From the NCBI GenBank assembly GCA_037179335.1, contig JAKZHN010000002.1, positions 1,302,001 through 1,366,000 on the forward strand: 64,000 nucleotides of DNA, read 5' to 3'. Position 1 is the stretch's first letter; each line of letters starts with the position of its first letter. Under the pieces are notes generated by a model. It was not told the origin of the DNA, searched no databases, and was given only the letters and a program-made list of their open reading frames with translations. Shown in pieces: positions 1 to 13,565 of this stretch. Made by a program: the position numbers and the translations under genes. Source of the DNA: Cyclaneusma minus. Its lineage: Eukaryota; Ascomycota; Leotiomycetes; Marthamycetales; Marthamycetaceae.

Positions 1-1846
1 TTAAAGCTAAAAAGACTGTAAATTTGCCAAAAAGCCGCCGGTGTTAAATTTGAAAAATAAAATGCCTAAATAATTATTTTAGCGGCAGGCCAAAAGCAGC
101 TCTAATTTATTATATTAGCGTGTTTAATTAATGGAAATATATTATAATAATATAATTGTATTAAATTGTTTTTAATAATTAAATTGTTTGCTACTAATTT
201 ATTTATTGGTTTTTTTTTAATTTTAATTCTATAATACTTGATCATATATACAGCCAATGCTTTTTTAAAATCCTTTTCAAAAATACCAATTTATAATTTA
301 ATTGAAAAAAAGCGTTTAATAAGCACGGGCTTTTAAGCTAATAAAAACTAATAGTATTTTGGCAATTTTTTAATAGCTTGCCAAAGGCTTTTCGGCATTA
401 AATTATCTTTATATAGCTAATATATAATTATAAATTTTTACTATAGGAATTTTAAAACCTGGTATAGGAAACTTAATTCTATATTATAGGAAATTTAATT
501 TTAAAAATTTAAAAATTTTATAGCTTTAATTTAAAAGCGCTAGAATTTGTTTAATATATTTTACGGCGCTTGGTAATTACCCGGAGAATTGCCGGCGCAG
601 CGAAAATCGGGGCCCTTTGCGAAAATCGAATTTGCAATTTTTGCGTAGCGTGGAAGCTATATTATACAAGGTTTGCCAAGCCAGCGATAACACGGATATT
701 ATTATTAAGCCACGAGGGCCGTGTTTTTATATTAATTTGCTATTTTATAATTAAAATAATTTATTAGCTAATTAAAAGCTTAAACCACTATTATTTTTAT
801 TATTAAATAGAAAACAAAATTAAAAAATAAAATAGATTTTAATTTTAAAATTATAAAAAAGGCTATTTAATATTAAATTAAATAGGCTGAATATAATATT
901 AATAAAAAATAATGGTATAAAAATGAATTTAATTTCGAATTTCGGGCTTAATAGAATTCAAACCATTTTAATATATTTGGCTATAAGCAAATAAAATTAA
1001 AGCAAAGGGCTTAGCTATTTAAAGGCTATTTATTTAATAAAGCTTGCTTTAATTAAAAAGGGAATGATTTTACGAAATTAGCGAAAATTAAAAATAGAGA
1101 TTTTAAGCAGTTATTTCTAAAGCAATTATATTATTTCTTTATTTTTTTTAGCTTTTTTATTAAAACTAAAGCTATATAAATTAAAAAGGCAAAGCTCTTC
1201 GGACCTCTCCTTTTCTTTTTAGCTTTACTAATCCAGTTTTTACCTACTGCTTGTTCGGGCTTTTAGCTCCCTTAATTGGTTTTCGTGATAATTTTGGTTC
1301 CTAGATATTAGCAAAAGAGAATAGGAACAAATTCAATTATTTAAGAAGATTTAAAAATTAAGCCATTAAATGCATTCCAAACTTTGTGTTATATATTATT
1401 GCAAATACCGTTTTATAGTAAATTTGCCACCTATAGTATAATTGCATCCCTTTTGAAAAGCAGATTGTTTTTTTCAAGTGATTGCATTTTGCTACCCTTT
1501 GACTTTTCTATTAGCAAACCCAGCAGACCAGAAACTCATGCTATAAACCTGGTCCCAAATATTAAAAAAAGGTAAAATCATGTTCATGTGATAAATAAAA
1601 CTTGAACCACACTGCATTCTGCAAGTATCTCCCCAAGTTCATCCCTTAATTTTTCGGGTGACCCGCTCTTCCGAGTTTCGAGAATTGGATTCTCGAAATG
1701 AAATACATCCCGTTCCCATTCACATGCTTAGGTAGCGAAGAAAGCGTTTTATAAAGACTAAAAATAGTAGAAATTTCCATATTTATATTCTACGCTTCCA
1801 TTCTTTTTAATTCTCATTTCCCTGAAAGCATTTGAAAGCCTGAAAA
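1..1846. other. Degraded left flank with less AT-rich islands
   Basis: No gene is supported here. Two islands are clearly less AT-rich than their surroundings, about 560-730 and about 1180-1740. They contain open frames of at most 65 codons with no recognisable motif. The 1580-1846 portion directly borders the left LTR of the Gypsy element, so it is probably older sequence that the element inserted into. It could be remnant single-copy DNA or an older repeat that escaped mutation. Confidence 0.4.
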
Positions 1847-2108
1847 TGTCACGGCCAAGGCATTTTGGAATAAAGATGCCAAGGTGGAAATACAATTAAT
1901 TCTGAGTTAATAAAGGAAAAATTAATTATAAATATATAAAAAACCAATAAATTATTTATGCTAGCCATGGCTAAAACCCTAGCCTTAATAATGGCTTTAA
2001 ATACCCGTAAAGGCTATATAATATTAATGGCGATGCTATATAGCTATATTGTATATCACCAGGCGCATTTTGGCAATATTTTATATTATATAGTATTAGC
2101 TTATTATA
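1847..2108 (-). repeat. Left (3') LTR of the Gypsy element, fully RIPped
   Basis: This begins with TGTCACGGCC and matches 9641-9901 throughout after allowing C-to-T and G-to-A changes. This copy holds the A/T state at nearly every difference. Examples are the stretch after position 1968 (CTAGCCATGGCTAAAACCC) and the end near 2100 (GTATTAGCTTATTATA), against GTATCAGCCCGTCATA in the partner. The 77-codon open frame at 1958-2191 runs through the LTR and is not a gene. Confidence 0.82.
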
Positions 2109-5100
2109 TTATTTCTTTTCTTATAAAAAGCACTAAGCTTTTATTAGCAATTAAACTTTTTATTCGCTATTATAAATTATTAAAATCCTAGTTGCAAATT
2201 TTTTGATATATAATAATTCCGAGATTTTTATATTAATTTGTATTTAAAATAGCTATTTTTATATTTTCGCTAAATTTATATATAATTTTAAATATTTGTT
2301 TTTATTATTTAATATAATTTTGATATAAAATAGCGTTTTAATTAATTGATTTTAAAACTATTTTCAATAGTATATTTAAAATATTGAATATTTATTAAAG
2401 AGTTTATTGCTTTAACTAATCGTTTGGCAAAACTTTAAAAAAGTTGCTAATTATTATTATGCTATTTAAAATAATTTAAAATAAAATGGTAAAAAAACTT
2501 GTGTAACAATATATTAATTATAAATTAAATTCTAGCGCATTTAAAAAGCTGATTATTATTATTATTACGTATTTTATACTATAATATTAAACAATTAAGC
2601 TTTTTTAAGCGGCGTTTGAATTAAAAAATAAAAGACAAAAACTAAATAGAATAATATTGCTTATTAGCAAATATTAATTTTCAAGTTTTATTATTATTAT
2701 TATTATTATTTCAATTTTTTAGCCTTTATTATATTATTTAATTATAGATATTAATAATATAATGCTATAAAGCACCGGAAGGCTAAAAGCCGCTATATTA
2801 GCAAAATAAAATTTAAGTTTTTTTTTTAAAAAAAAAACCTGAATTCGAGTTCAAAATTAAATTTAATATGCCAAACCCCAAAAAGCATTGCAATAAAAAC
2901 AAAGGCATTAAAGATAAAGCGCAATATAAATAATAAAATAAAAAATAATAATAAAGCCAATTATACTTTTGTTATTTTAAATAATATTAATTATAAAACT
3001 AAAGCAAATAATTGCAAAGCGATTTTAAAATTTTATAACAATAATAAAACTTAAATATATTTATATTTAAGCAATTTGTTTTTGAATTTCAAGCTATTTT
3101 GGGATTTTAATTTTATTTTAAAAATTTAATTAATAAATTCAAAATTATACTATATATTTATTTTAAAGAAATTAAAATAGCTGCGCTATAATTAAATAAA
3201 AAACTATAATATATATTTTTTATCCATTTTTTAATATTTATATTATATAATTTTATTAATTTATTTAATAGCAAATTGCTATTTATATTGCGTTTATAAA
3301 TCTAAAAACTATAAGAAAGCCGTATAAAATATATGTCTTTAAAAACGTTTAAAAAATTGAAATATTTAAAATCTGTTTATTAGATATTATTATTAAAAAA
3401 GTATATAGACCAATTATTATAGATTATTATTTTAAATTTAATGAAGCTTTTATTAATAAATTATTATAAATACTAATTGCATGTTTTTCTATTATAGCAA
3501 AAATACTATTTACTTTTTAATTTATAAATTTATAATCCGGTCCTATATTTATTATTTAATAAAATATTTAAATAAAGATTATATTTTAAAATTTCCAATT
3601 AATAATTGCAAAATAAAAATCCCTATATTTAATTTATATTGCTTGTAAATAAATATGCAAAATAATAATTTATAAAAATATATTTAAATAGCTTTTATAA
3701 TAAATCTTATTAACTGCTTATAAAGCTATATTATTATATATTATAATTTAAATTGCTAGGCATAAACTATAAAGCTATTGATTAATTAAATTAAAATTAT
3801 AGGTATTAAGCATTTTTCCAAAAAATAAAAATAGCTATATTTATATTTTAATAATAAAATTGTTAGTAAGAAATATATAAAACCTTTGGTATTCAATATA
3901 TTAAAAAGATTTAAAAAACCAATTTTATATATGCCTTGTATATTAGAAGAATTTAAAAATAATAATAATAAAGGGTTTAAAAATAAAGCTTTTAACAATA
4001 AAAAAAATAAAAAGAGTAGGATTTCTAATATTTAATATAAGCCTAAAAACGAGAATATCAATAGCAGCAGTTTATTTATAAGCCAAAGCTTTAATTCCAA
4101 TAAAAAACTAAACTTATTAAAAAAAATGGAAATTCGGAATATTATATGTAAATAAAAAAATACAAAAAGCGGGCCAATAGTTTTTTTTTATTTTCGGCAA
4201 TTCAATAAGGCTAAAATTAATTATTATAAAAAATATTGCGTATTTTAATTCAGGAATTTATTAAATTTATTCAAAAAATAAAAAAATAGAAAGCATGGAA
4301 AAAAGAAAAAATCCAAAAAAGAATAAAGCAAAAAAGCATAAAAAAAGGAAAAAGCATAAAAAGGCAAAAAAGCATATTAAATAAAATAGGCGGCGAAATT
4401 TGAACTATAGCAAATTAAATTTGGCAATATGTTTTTGCTTGCGTATTATATTGATTTAGGCTTATTTAATTATTTTTTATAAAAAGAAATTAATAGATTT
4501 AACCTTTTAATAATATACTATATAAAAATATTAGTAAAATAAGAATAATATAATAGTATAATGTTAAAATATTTTTTAAAAGAAAATCTTAATATTGTAA
4601 TTAAATAAGCAAATAAATTAAATATAGCAAATGCTATATTATAATAATATAGCTAAAAATAATAAGCGGCTTTAATGCTTTTATATTTGCGCAGCTAATA
4701 TTTTGAAGCGGCTTTTTATATAAATGGTAATTGGCTTTTTAAATTTTCTTTTTTTATTAATGCTTTTAATTTTAAAACAATAAGCGTATTCCTAGTTGTT
4801 TAAAGCGGCAAAATTTTTAATAGCTAAACAAGGCTTTTAAATTGGCTTATTATAGCCAATTTATTTAATAAAAACACTTTGCTTAAAAAATCCTCTTTAA
4901 ATCTGTTTTTACCATTTATTAATAATTCTTTTAATCTATTATTTAGCTTAATTATCTTTGCCAAACATTGCTAACAATTGCTGATTTATAATTTATTAAA
5001 AGGAAAATATATTATTATAAATATATTAAAATAGATTTAAATAAAATATATTATAAATCCGTTTAAAAGTCTTTAAATAATAATTATAAAAATCCATAAT

Positions 5101-7039
5101 TTTGGTAATTTTATATTTTATATATTTTTAATTTAATAAACGGCTAGGGCAGTCTATTTTAATATTTTTTAAGTTCAGCTAAACCTTATTGCTAATTTTC
5201 AATGCCATAGTCTATTAATAGTGCTTATTTGCTTAGTTTCCCTAAATTTGCTAAATATTAGCAAAATTAAATTAAGCCTATTTTTTTTAGCTTAATTATA
5301 ATTACGGTAATTCTATTGGTTTTTAAATAGAAATTATTTAACATGGCAAAAAGCTTAAATTGGAATAATTTAAAATTATAGCCATACGCTATAAAACACG
5401 GATTTATATTAATGCTTTTTATTATATAAATATTTAATAATAGCTAAGCTATTAAAAAAAGCAAGGTCTAATTATTCTATTTCTAATTAATAAATATTTA
5501 TAAAAACGCTTTAATTTTAGCATTTATTTATTTAATTAAGCCGTTTATTTTTTTAAAAAACAATTAATAGCATATATTTCATATTTGCCAATTTATAAAT
5601 AATAGTTTAAAAATAATTAATAAAAGCGTTTTTATAATTTAAAATAATATTTATTGAAAAGCTATATAAAAAATATCTTTTTTTAAAAACCAATTAATAA
5701 AGGCTTTAATAATAATTTAAAATGAAGCTTTTAGAATAATGCCCTTGCCTAAATAATTCGTAATAATTATAATATTTAAATAATTATTATTTTTAAACAG
5801 CTTTATTATAAAATTAATTAAGATTTTAAATTATATATGCTTTAAAATAAGCAAAAGTTTTAAATAATTATATTTGCTATTACGCTAAATTATAATATAC
5901 CAATAAATATTATAATTTCTAATAAAATATTAAATATTTAAATATATATTGGGCCAAAAAAACTGCTTTGCAATAATATTATAAATATAATTTTGGCCTA
6001 AATAAATGCAGATTAATTTATTATAATTTTATTAAATAATTGCTATTTGCAAAATTTTCTAATATAATCTTTATAAATAATAATTATTTTTGTAAATAAT
6101 ACATTATTAATTATTTAAATTTAAATTATTAAAAACCAAAAACAACTTTTATTTCGGCGGAATTTTATACATACTTTTACTACTTTGCCAATAAAGCAAA
6201 ACGTTTTTAAAATCGGTATAAATAGGATTAATTTCGTTAGTTTTATATATTTTAATAAACGCTTTATTTTAAAGCTTTTTAATTAATGGCATATTGTTTT
6301 TACTACCATTAATTGCTAAAATTTAATTTAATATCTTTTTTAAATATATAGAAATTTAATTAAAAATTATTTAATAAAATGCTATATTGGTAAATAAAAT
6401 AATTATTATTTTTAAAATTAAATATATTTTAATTGCGCTTAAATAATGCATTGGCTATTTTATTTAAGTTTTTAAACTGGTATATAATAATAAAACTATA
6501 ATTAAAAAGAAATAAGGCCTAATGCATTTAGCATTTGAAAAGCAATAAGCAATTATAACATATTTTAAATTTCTATAATTAATGCAAATTTAAAAGAATT
6601 TTAATATTATATAAAAATTTATTGCAAACTCCTTTAAATTTTAAATAATAATTAATTCTGTTTTATTATAAATAAAATAATTGCATTTGGCTAATGATAT
6701 TCCTTTTGGAAAAAAACGCAATAGGCTAAAATAAATTATTTTTAAAAGTTTAAAATAGAGCATTATTTATATTATAATTAAAAACATCCGTTTTAAAATA
6801 TTTTTTTAATTTAGAATTAAATAAATACAAGATTAATATTAAAATACATTTTTTTTAATTAATGGAAAACGTTTTTAGCTTTTTTTTAATCAAGTAACTG
6901 GCTAATTATTTTTAATTAGCTAAATAAAAGACTATTAATTTAAAAAAATTCGAATTTTTTTTAATAGAAATTGGCAAAATTAAAAAGCTTTTAAATGCCT
7001 TTAAGCGTAATAAGGATTTTCCATTTTTTTATATCTTTA

Positions 7040-7698
7040 ATTTTTATTGGATTTATATTAATTTTGCCGGATATATTATTATTAAAAGCTGCTTTAATAA
7101 TAAAACCTAAATAGTATATTAATTTAATTTTAATTTTAAATTTATTTAAATTTATTTAAACGCTAGCGTTTTCAAAATAATTCAAAATTATATTAATATA
7201 TTTATGATGCTTGATTAATATATTATTTATAAAAATTAAAATACTATTAATACAAATAAAATAAAATTTATTTAAATGATTTGATAAGCATTAATTTATA
7301 TATATTTAAAATGTATTTAAAGCATTTGCTAAATTAAATAAAGTAACAAATTATTTAAAAAAATTATAATAAATGCGAAAAGCTATTAATTATTTATCCT
7401 TCTTATAAATGCAAATTAAATAAAAAGCAATAATAATATTTAGCTTAATATATTATTTTGCTTTATTAATATTTTATAAAATTTTGTAAATGAATAATAA
7501 AAAATAATAGTCCTTTTTGGTAATACAATTTAAAGCATAATAATTGCAATAAAAATGCAAATTATTTTCAGGCTTTTTAATAAATAAGATTAAAGCTATA
7601 GCAAATAAGCTATTAATCCAAATAAATCCCTTATTTAGAAAATCCATTAGCGTTTTATAAAAAACCAATAACTTATTGTAATTTATATTATATCGCAA
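7040..7698 (-). pseudogene. Ty3/Gypsy reverse transcriptase relic
   Basis: The first part (7698-7474) is still open for 74 codons. It reads as the family's pre-RT segment, with LNKGFI, ALILFIKKPENNLHFYCN and YYALNCITKKDYYFLL. These match the usual Gypsy pattern of KGFIRPS, a VLFVKKPDGGLRFCVD-type strand and YRALN-IT-KNRYPLPLI. Further along the same strand, with stops, come FVTLFNLANAL (family VTPFGLANAP), ICINSILIF (family YVDDILIF, the catalytic Asp pair changed to Asn-Ser by G-to-A) and YYLGFIIKA (family YLGFIIEA). This identifies a Ty3/Gypsy pol gene and the orientation of its element. The catalytic aspartates are lost and multiple stops are present, so it is inactive. Confidence 0.85.
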
Positions 7699-9640
7699 TT
7701 TCTAAAATATATTGGATTTTCTTTTATTGGCTAGCTTTAATTTAATTGTATAATCAATATTAAATCTATATAAGGATAATAGCTTATTGGCCAGCCTTTG
7801 GTTGAAAACCTTCAAATAACCATAAAAATACCTAAAAGGCGTTTTATAATTTTTTTTTTAATTTATAATGCTTTATTAATATTTATTATAAAAGTTTCAA
7901 ATACTTCCATTTTATAATAAAATTTATTTTTCGCAAATTAAATAAAACTTACAGCGCTAATTTTAATTAAGCTAATATTGGAAAGGCTTTTGTATATTTG
8001 GTTTATAATTTTTTAACCATTATTTTTAAATACCAATGTTTTATAAAATAAAATTACTATTATTTTTTATTTGCTTATTTATGCTTTTTTCAAAATTAAA
8101 TTGTATTTGCCAATTTGCGGCATAATATAAAATATAGCAGTTTGTTTTATAATTTTAATTATCAAAAAAATCCCAATATTATAATTAATTGAAAAAAGGA
8201 AATATATTAAAAGTAAAGCTTTTAAATAAATTTAAAATTAATTATACTATAGAGTAAATAGCCATTATTAATAGAAATATAAGCAAAATAGGCTTTATTA
8301 ATAATAATTGATATTATAAATGGATTTGCTATAGGCATTTGTTTTTATATTTCTTTTTATAATATGCTTTAATTTATAATTTTAAATTAAAATTGTATTT
8401 TTTCCAATTCGCTATTAATAAAAGCAAAAATAGCTTTTTTTGCATATATTATATTATTGCTAATCTTTTTTAAATATTAATTAAAATATGAAATAGAATA
8501 TTAAATTAGTTTTAGCTTGCAATTATTTTGCTTATAGCCTTTGCCTTTATAATATATATATGATTTTATAATTTATTATTAATGTAATAAAGCTTTAATA
8601 ATTTATTTAATTTGCTTAGTGCTTTTAATAACATTAATTGCAATTTAATTTATAATGTTTAAATTGCGAATTTTATTAAAAAAAGCAAAAATATTAAAAA
8701 AGAATACACTAGCCATAGCGATAAAGGATTTTATGCTTTTAATATTTACCGCAATAAATCAAAAATAATTAATATAAATAAAATGATTTATTCCAATAGG
8801 GTTAATCATAGCAAAAATTTAAATTATATTATTATTAAATTTAGTGAATAAATTTTAAATTTTAATATTATTAGCTATTAGATTTTTCTTATTAATAATT
8901 ATTAATAACCGGTTAAAATAATTAATAAATAAAGTAAATATTTAATTATTTCTCTATTTAAGGCCAAAAAGGGCAATTATAGCCTTTTTAATTTTATTCT
9001 TATTAAAATACTCAAAATTTATATTGGAAAGAAAACCAATAATAATTTTATTAATTTTGTTTTTAATTTATAATTAATTTATACGTGTATTTATATAGCA
9101 GCTTTATTTTTAATTTAAAAATATAAATAATTAAAGCGGTATTTGGAAATTTAATTAATAAAATTAATGGCCAATTTATCCTTTGCTAATTATTATTAAT
9201 AAAAATATTTAAATTTATTATAATTATTAAATATTAGCATTTTAATTTTAATTAATATTTATAATATAATAAAAGCATTAAGTATTAAAATCTGGGCTTA
9301 AAAAGCGGCTTAAGCTTGCTAAAATAAAATGTGCAGATCGATATTATTTTAATAAACTGCTTAAAGCTAGCCGGCTATTTTTTGCAATTTTTTAAAAAAT
9401 TGCTAATATTAACTATTATTTTAAATAGAAATGATTTAAGCGATATTTTTATATATAAATAAAACATTATTTCTTTTAAATATTATATATAAGCGTATAA
9501 TAAAAAATATATTATATTATAAATTAAAAAATATATGAAAAAGTTTATGCAATAGCAATAAATTTTATTTAGAATTATAAAATTTTATACGTAATATAAA
9601 ATATATTTATAAAATATATAAAATAATAAATTTAAAATAA

Positions 9641-9901
9641 TATTACGGTTAAAATATTTTGAAATAAAAATGCTAAAATAAAAATACAATTAATTTTGAA
9701 TTAATAAAAAGAAATTGGCTATAAATGTATAAAAACCCAGTGAATTGTTTGCATTGGCCGTGGCTAAGGCCCTAGCCCTAATAGTGGCCTTAGGCATTCG
9801 CAAAAGCTGTGCAATGCCGGTGGCGGTACTATATAGCCATACCATGCGCTGCCAGGCGCGTCTTGGCAGTGCCCTACGTCACGTGGTATCAGCCCGTCAT
9901 A
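9641..9901 (-). repeat. Right (5') LTR of the Gypsy element, half un-RIPped
   Basis: This is the partner of 1847-2108. Its first 100 bp or so (9641 to about 9740) are as AT-rich as the rest of the block. From about 9745 to its end it is base-balanced and keeps cytosines in CpA context (CCATACCATGCGCTGCCAGG and following bases). The open frame of 102 codons over 9745-10053 exists only because the region was not mutated, and shows no known protein motif. Confidence 0.8.
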
Positions 9902-10090
9902 GAAAAGAACATGCACCAAATATTGTTTTTCTCGCGTCTTCTAGCAATCGAGCTTTCATTCTCGTTTTTATATCGGCAAATCCGGAAATCGTCCAAAGCG
10001 GACCAAATCGGGTCCGAGCGTTAAATGGTTTCACCGTATTTAATAGCATTTAAAGCTAGTTTCAAGCGAGCCCAAAGCGAGCTTATTAAA
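9902..10090. other. Un-RIPped flank to the right of the Gypsy element
   Basis: This is base-balanced DNA continuing from the preserved half of the LTR, then fading into AT-rich sequence by about 10.1 kb. It contains an 18-bp segment (9972-9989) that recurs inverted at 46304-46321 at the right-hand edge of the AT block, and the motif AAGCGAG...AAAGCGAG that recurs in direct orientation near 46190. No coding motif is recognised. Confidence 0.5.
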
Positions 10091-10981
10091 GGCTATTAAT
10101 ACCAATAAATTTTATACTTGTGTTTTTAATATTATTAAATTAATATAAGTTTTTATTGTAAAAGCTTTAATTTTATTAATTAAATTATTATTAATCAAAT
10201 ATTAATAAAATATGCTTTTGTATTAAAATAAACTATATTATAGCGGTGGAATATACTATGCTATTAGAATAAATTATACTAAATGAAAATAAAATTATAT
10301 ATTAATTTTTTTTTATAATATTCAATTATTTTCAATTTATATTTTATGTTAATTTTATTAATTCTATTTTTATATATTTAAATTAGATTTTTATTGTATC
10401 AAAATTTATAGTTTTTTTTTATATATATATTTTTGTTTTCGCATTCATTTTAACATTATTATTATTATAGCTATTTTTTTTGGCTTTTATTTTAATTTTA
10501 CCGCTATTATTATTGGAATCATTATTGTCTAATTAAAAAAGCCTTTTAAATTATTTATTTGGCTTGCGCTTTAATTTGCAAGGAAAATAGCTATATTAAA
10601 TTAGCTTTTGCAACATGATTTGGAAATTTTATTATAGTGTTTTATAAATATAGCCATTGATTATAAATAATAATATTTTTAAAAATCAAAAATCGATTTG
10701 CAATTGTATCAATATTTGCTTATTATTATTATATTTTAAAGCCAATTAATTTATTAAATTGGCGATTTTATTTGTATTTTTTTTTAAAATTTATTAAAAT
10801 TTTTGCATATGCAATATATATATTATATTAATTATTAGCAGGGTAGTTTTTATTTTGCCAAAAAATAATTTTAAATACAGCGAAATTGCGGAAATTTTAT
10901 AATAAATTGAATATAATCTTGGTATTATAAAATTATATATAAAGCATTAAAAATTAAAAAAATAATTGGGATATTGGTTTT
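10091..10981. other. AT-rich spacer, nothing recognised
   Basis: This is heavily AT-rich sequence between the Gypsy and Copia elements. I see no LTR, no conserved protein motif and no open frame of note. It is probably old repeat material mutated beyond recognition. Confidence 0.5.
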
Positions 10982-11196
10982 TGTACGGGGAATAGAGTCA
11001 TATGCATATAGGATTACGGTATACTATTAATTATAACTAGGAAAAAAAATGGATAGCGCTGGCACGTGGGAAATAAGGGCATTTTCAGCCTTGGCGCTAA
11101 CGCTTTCGTAGCCCCTGGCGCTTATTGGTGCACGGGCCATTAAATAATCCATGCCCTAGGTAAATGCCTAACGCTAAATATACTAGGAAATTAATA
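10982..11196 (-). repeat. Left (3') LTR of the Copia-type element
   Basis: This pairs with 17294-17514. The most conserved and least AT-rich segment is about 11045-11165, which includes TGGATAGCGCTGGCACGT, CAGCCTTGGCGCTAACGC and GGTGCACGGGCCATT. Both LTRs keep this GC-containing core while their edges are AT-rich. Confidence 0.8.
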
Positions 11197-12049
11197 TTGG
11201 ATATTTCTTTTCAAAAAAAAGACTTCGCTAATATAGAAGCCTTTTATATTTTTCCTAATTTCTTTTATAATTTTTTTTTTGTTTTTTCCTTTTATTTTTT
11301 TTATTTTTTTTAAACGGTCTATTTATTTTTTTAATATTAATTTTAATTCTATTAGTAAAAATATAATTTTTAATGCTTTATTGGAAATTGCTTTAATTGT
11401 AAAATTGGCCGGATTATTATTTTTATAAATCTATTTTATTTTTTGAAATTCCATTTTTTATACCTTTGCTTTAAATATAAAATATTTACTATTAGTCTTT
11501 TTTTATAATAGTATTAAGCTTTGTTAAATATTTATATAAAAAGAAATTGTATAAATAATAACTGAAATATTTTTAATTCTATGCTTTTAGACCACTATAT
11601 TAAAAATAATAAATATTGCAATAGCTATATTAGTTTTTTAAATCATAGCTAAAATTTTAAAAACTAAAATACTTTTTATTACCTTTTTTAATTTGGTAAA
11701 TAACTAATAGAAAAACTTCCAATTATAATAAATTATTTATACATCAATTAAGCCGTTTATTTAAAGCTTTATTTTTTTTTAATAAAATCCTAATATTGGG
11801 CAGCAATTAAAAAATTAAAAGTGCTTTTCAATTATACAATTAAATTGGTATAGCCGCCTTTGGCTTTTTGCTATATATATTGGGCTTTTATATTTAAAAT
11901 TTTTAAATCTCCAAGCTTAATTTTTAATCGTTAATCCTTTTAAATAATAATAATAGTGTTTTTAAATTTGAAAATAATGCATTTATTAAAAATAAATAAA
12001 ATATTTTTAACTAATTTTATTTTGGACTTGGCCTTAGATTTAGTCTTTT

Positions 12050-12540
12050 TTTTAATTATATTTTACGGGCCAAGGCCAGGGTATTATTTATTTAAAGTCC
12101 TATAAAAGCAAATATTTTTAAGTGTTTTTCGGGATATAGAAAATAGAGATTCAAAATAGAAATTTTTAAGCCTAGTTTTTTAATATAGTATTTAAAATAA
12201 ATAATATACCAATATAAGCCAAATTTCGCTATATTATATAATGATTTAAAAACCATTATAATAATATCAAAAAAAATTGCTTTTTTTGTTTTTGAATAAT
12301 TAGCAATATAGTTTTTTAAATAGTTTAGTTTTAGTATAAAAATAGACTTATATAATATTTTGAAAAATTCAATTTATATTATTCCAAAAACAAAATGCTA
12401 GAGCTTTGATAATTTATTGGCTAGTGTTTTAAATTAAAATAGTATTGTTTTACTATTATTATAATTTTAAATAACCAATTTTATTTTTTTATAAAAAGTC
12501 GGGATTTTTTTCTTTTTAATTTTTATTATTATTTTGCTAT
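12050..12540 (-). pseudogene. Copia-type reverse transcriptase relic
   Basis: Conceptual translation of the minus strand, ignoring stops, follows a known fungal Copia polyprotein. It has a KSRLFI start (family EKSRLVIQ), then YYISLFLY near the region where the family has LYLRDISQAY, then NHYII*RNLAYIG (family KPLYNIAESGTHW), then FIGL*INN (family VGLQTDDTL). The catalytic Asp-Asp of TDD is changed to Asn-Asn, consistent with G-to-A mutation. RNase H should follow toward 11.2 kb but is not readable with confidence. Confidence 0.65.
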
Positions 12541-12837
12541 TAAATATCCGGCCTTTGTAAATACCTTTATTATATATTTAAATTTTGCTTAATTTAAGAC
12601 TTTAAAAGGCTTATCAAATATAATAATTTCGCTTTTTTAACGCAGTTAAAAGGCCAAAATTATATTTGCTTTTTTTTGGAAAAAGGAAAATTATATAAAT
12701 TATAAAGCCGTTTAATATAATATAGCCTAAATAGTATTATAAATTCTTTTTGAAAAGCTGCATATAAAATAGTGGTATTTAAAAAAAAAGATTTAGCCTT
12801 AAGCTTTTGGAAAAGCTTTTTAATTGTTATTTTATTA

Positions 12838-12892
12838 TTTTAATTATTTTAATTATTTTAATTATTTTAATTATTTTAATTATTTTAATAAA
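12838..12892. repeat. 9-bp tandem repeat (TTTTAATTA)n
   Basis: There are about six uninterrupted copies of a 9-bp unit, inside the Copia-type element between its integrase and RT relics. The unit is a multiple of three, so it would have been frame-neutral in the ancestral polyprotein linker. It may be a RIP-flattened amino-acid repeat. Confidence 0.8.
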
Positions 12893-12949
12893 ATGTTTTA
12901 TTATTTAATCTTTTATTTAATAGCCTAAAATTCAAAGGGCAATTTTTTT

Positions 12950-13565
12950 TGTTTTGGTATTTCTAAAATTAATAAATTTAATAATAAATAAAGCTTTGGT
13001 CGGCTTTTTGTTTTAATATTTGGTGCTTTTAAAATTACTAAATTTGGTATTGCTAAAATTGCAGCTAATTTTCGTTTAAAAGCTCGCCCTTTTTTTATAA
13101 AAAAAATTAAATTATTTTTAAATCTTTTTAAAAACTCAAAATTATATTTTTTAATTTGCCAAAATTAGCTGGGTATATTGGTTTTTATTTTAAATTTAGC
13201 AGCTTGATAAAGTATATTTAAAATTACCGTTTTACTTTTAATATTAATAATTTTATAAGGGCCGTTTCTTTTTTTCTTCTTTTTAAATTAGAATTTTAAA
13301 ACTAGGTGGAAATTGCTTAATATTAAATATGCTTGGTTTATTTTTTGTTTTGAAAGCCTAAATAACCACTTTTTTAATATAATTTCTTTAATTTCTTCAA
13401 TAGCTTTTTAAATAGCTTTAAATCAATAAAGCATAAAACAATTAATATTAATTTGAAATAAACTTTAAATATTAATAATATAAGAACCAAGCTATTAGGG
13501 CCAGCTATATTATTTACAGCTTTTCTAGCCATTTGCAATATAACTTTTTTAACCGTTTTTGGCAA
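12950..13565 (-). pseudogene. Copia-type integrase C-terminal relic
   Basis: The open part (13565-13374, 63 codons) reads LQMARKAVNNIAGPNSLVL. This matches the conserved fungal segment LQMAVKAVNDTAGPDGLVP after G-to-A changes (Asp to Asn). Downstream on the same strand, with stops, come KKWKGPYKIINI (family KGWTGPFKLL, the integrase C-terminal DNA-binding strand) and a basic RAFKRKLA segment. This fixes both the family and the minus-strand orientation of the 10982-17514 element. Confidence 0.75.

Larger units (their letters stand above)
1847..9901 (-). mobile_element. Ty3/Gypsy LTR retrotransposon, complete but RIP-inactivated
   Basis: Two direct repeats of about 260 bp (1847-2108 and 9641-9901) bracket a 7.5-kb interior. 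The interior encodes, on the minus strand, a decayed Ty3/Gypsy reverse transcriptase at about 7700-7040, so the right repeat is the 5' LTR and the left one the 3' LTR. Five bases GAAAA lie immediately outside both LTRs (1842-1846 and 9902-9906) and look like a target-site duplication. With those borders the LTRs read TG...TA, which fits an original TG...CA changed by CpA-to-TpA mutation. The region around 5.0-5.7 kb, where integrase should lie, is too decayed to read with confidence. A Lys-codon-rich purine tract at 4270-4390 may be gag, tether or nested-element sequence. Confidence 0.8.

Noticed and set aside
570..720. Island at 570-720 as the same repeat as 16800-16900 (shared TGGAAGCT-like words)
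   Set aside because: Only short words match and the alignment does not extend, so a common origin is not supported.
1958..2191. Open frame of 77 codons as a possible small protein
   Set aside because: It lies in the left LTR of the Gypsy element and has no equivalent function; it is open by chance in AT-rich DNA.
9745..10053. 102-codon open frame as a gene
   Set aside because: It runs from the un-RIPped half of an LTR into flanking DNA. It has no domain, and the RIPped partner LTR shows the sequence is part of a repeat.
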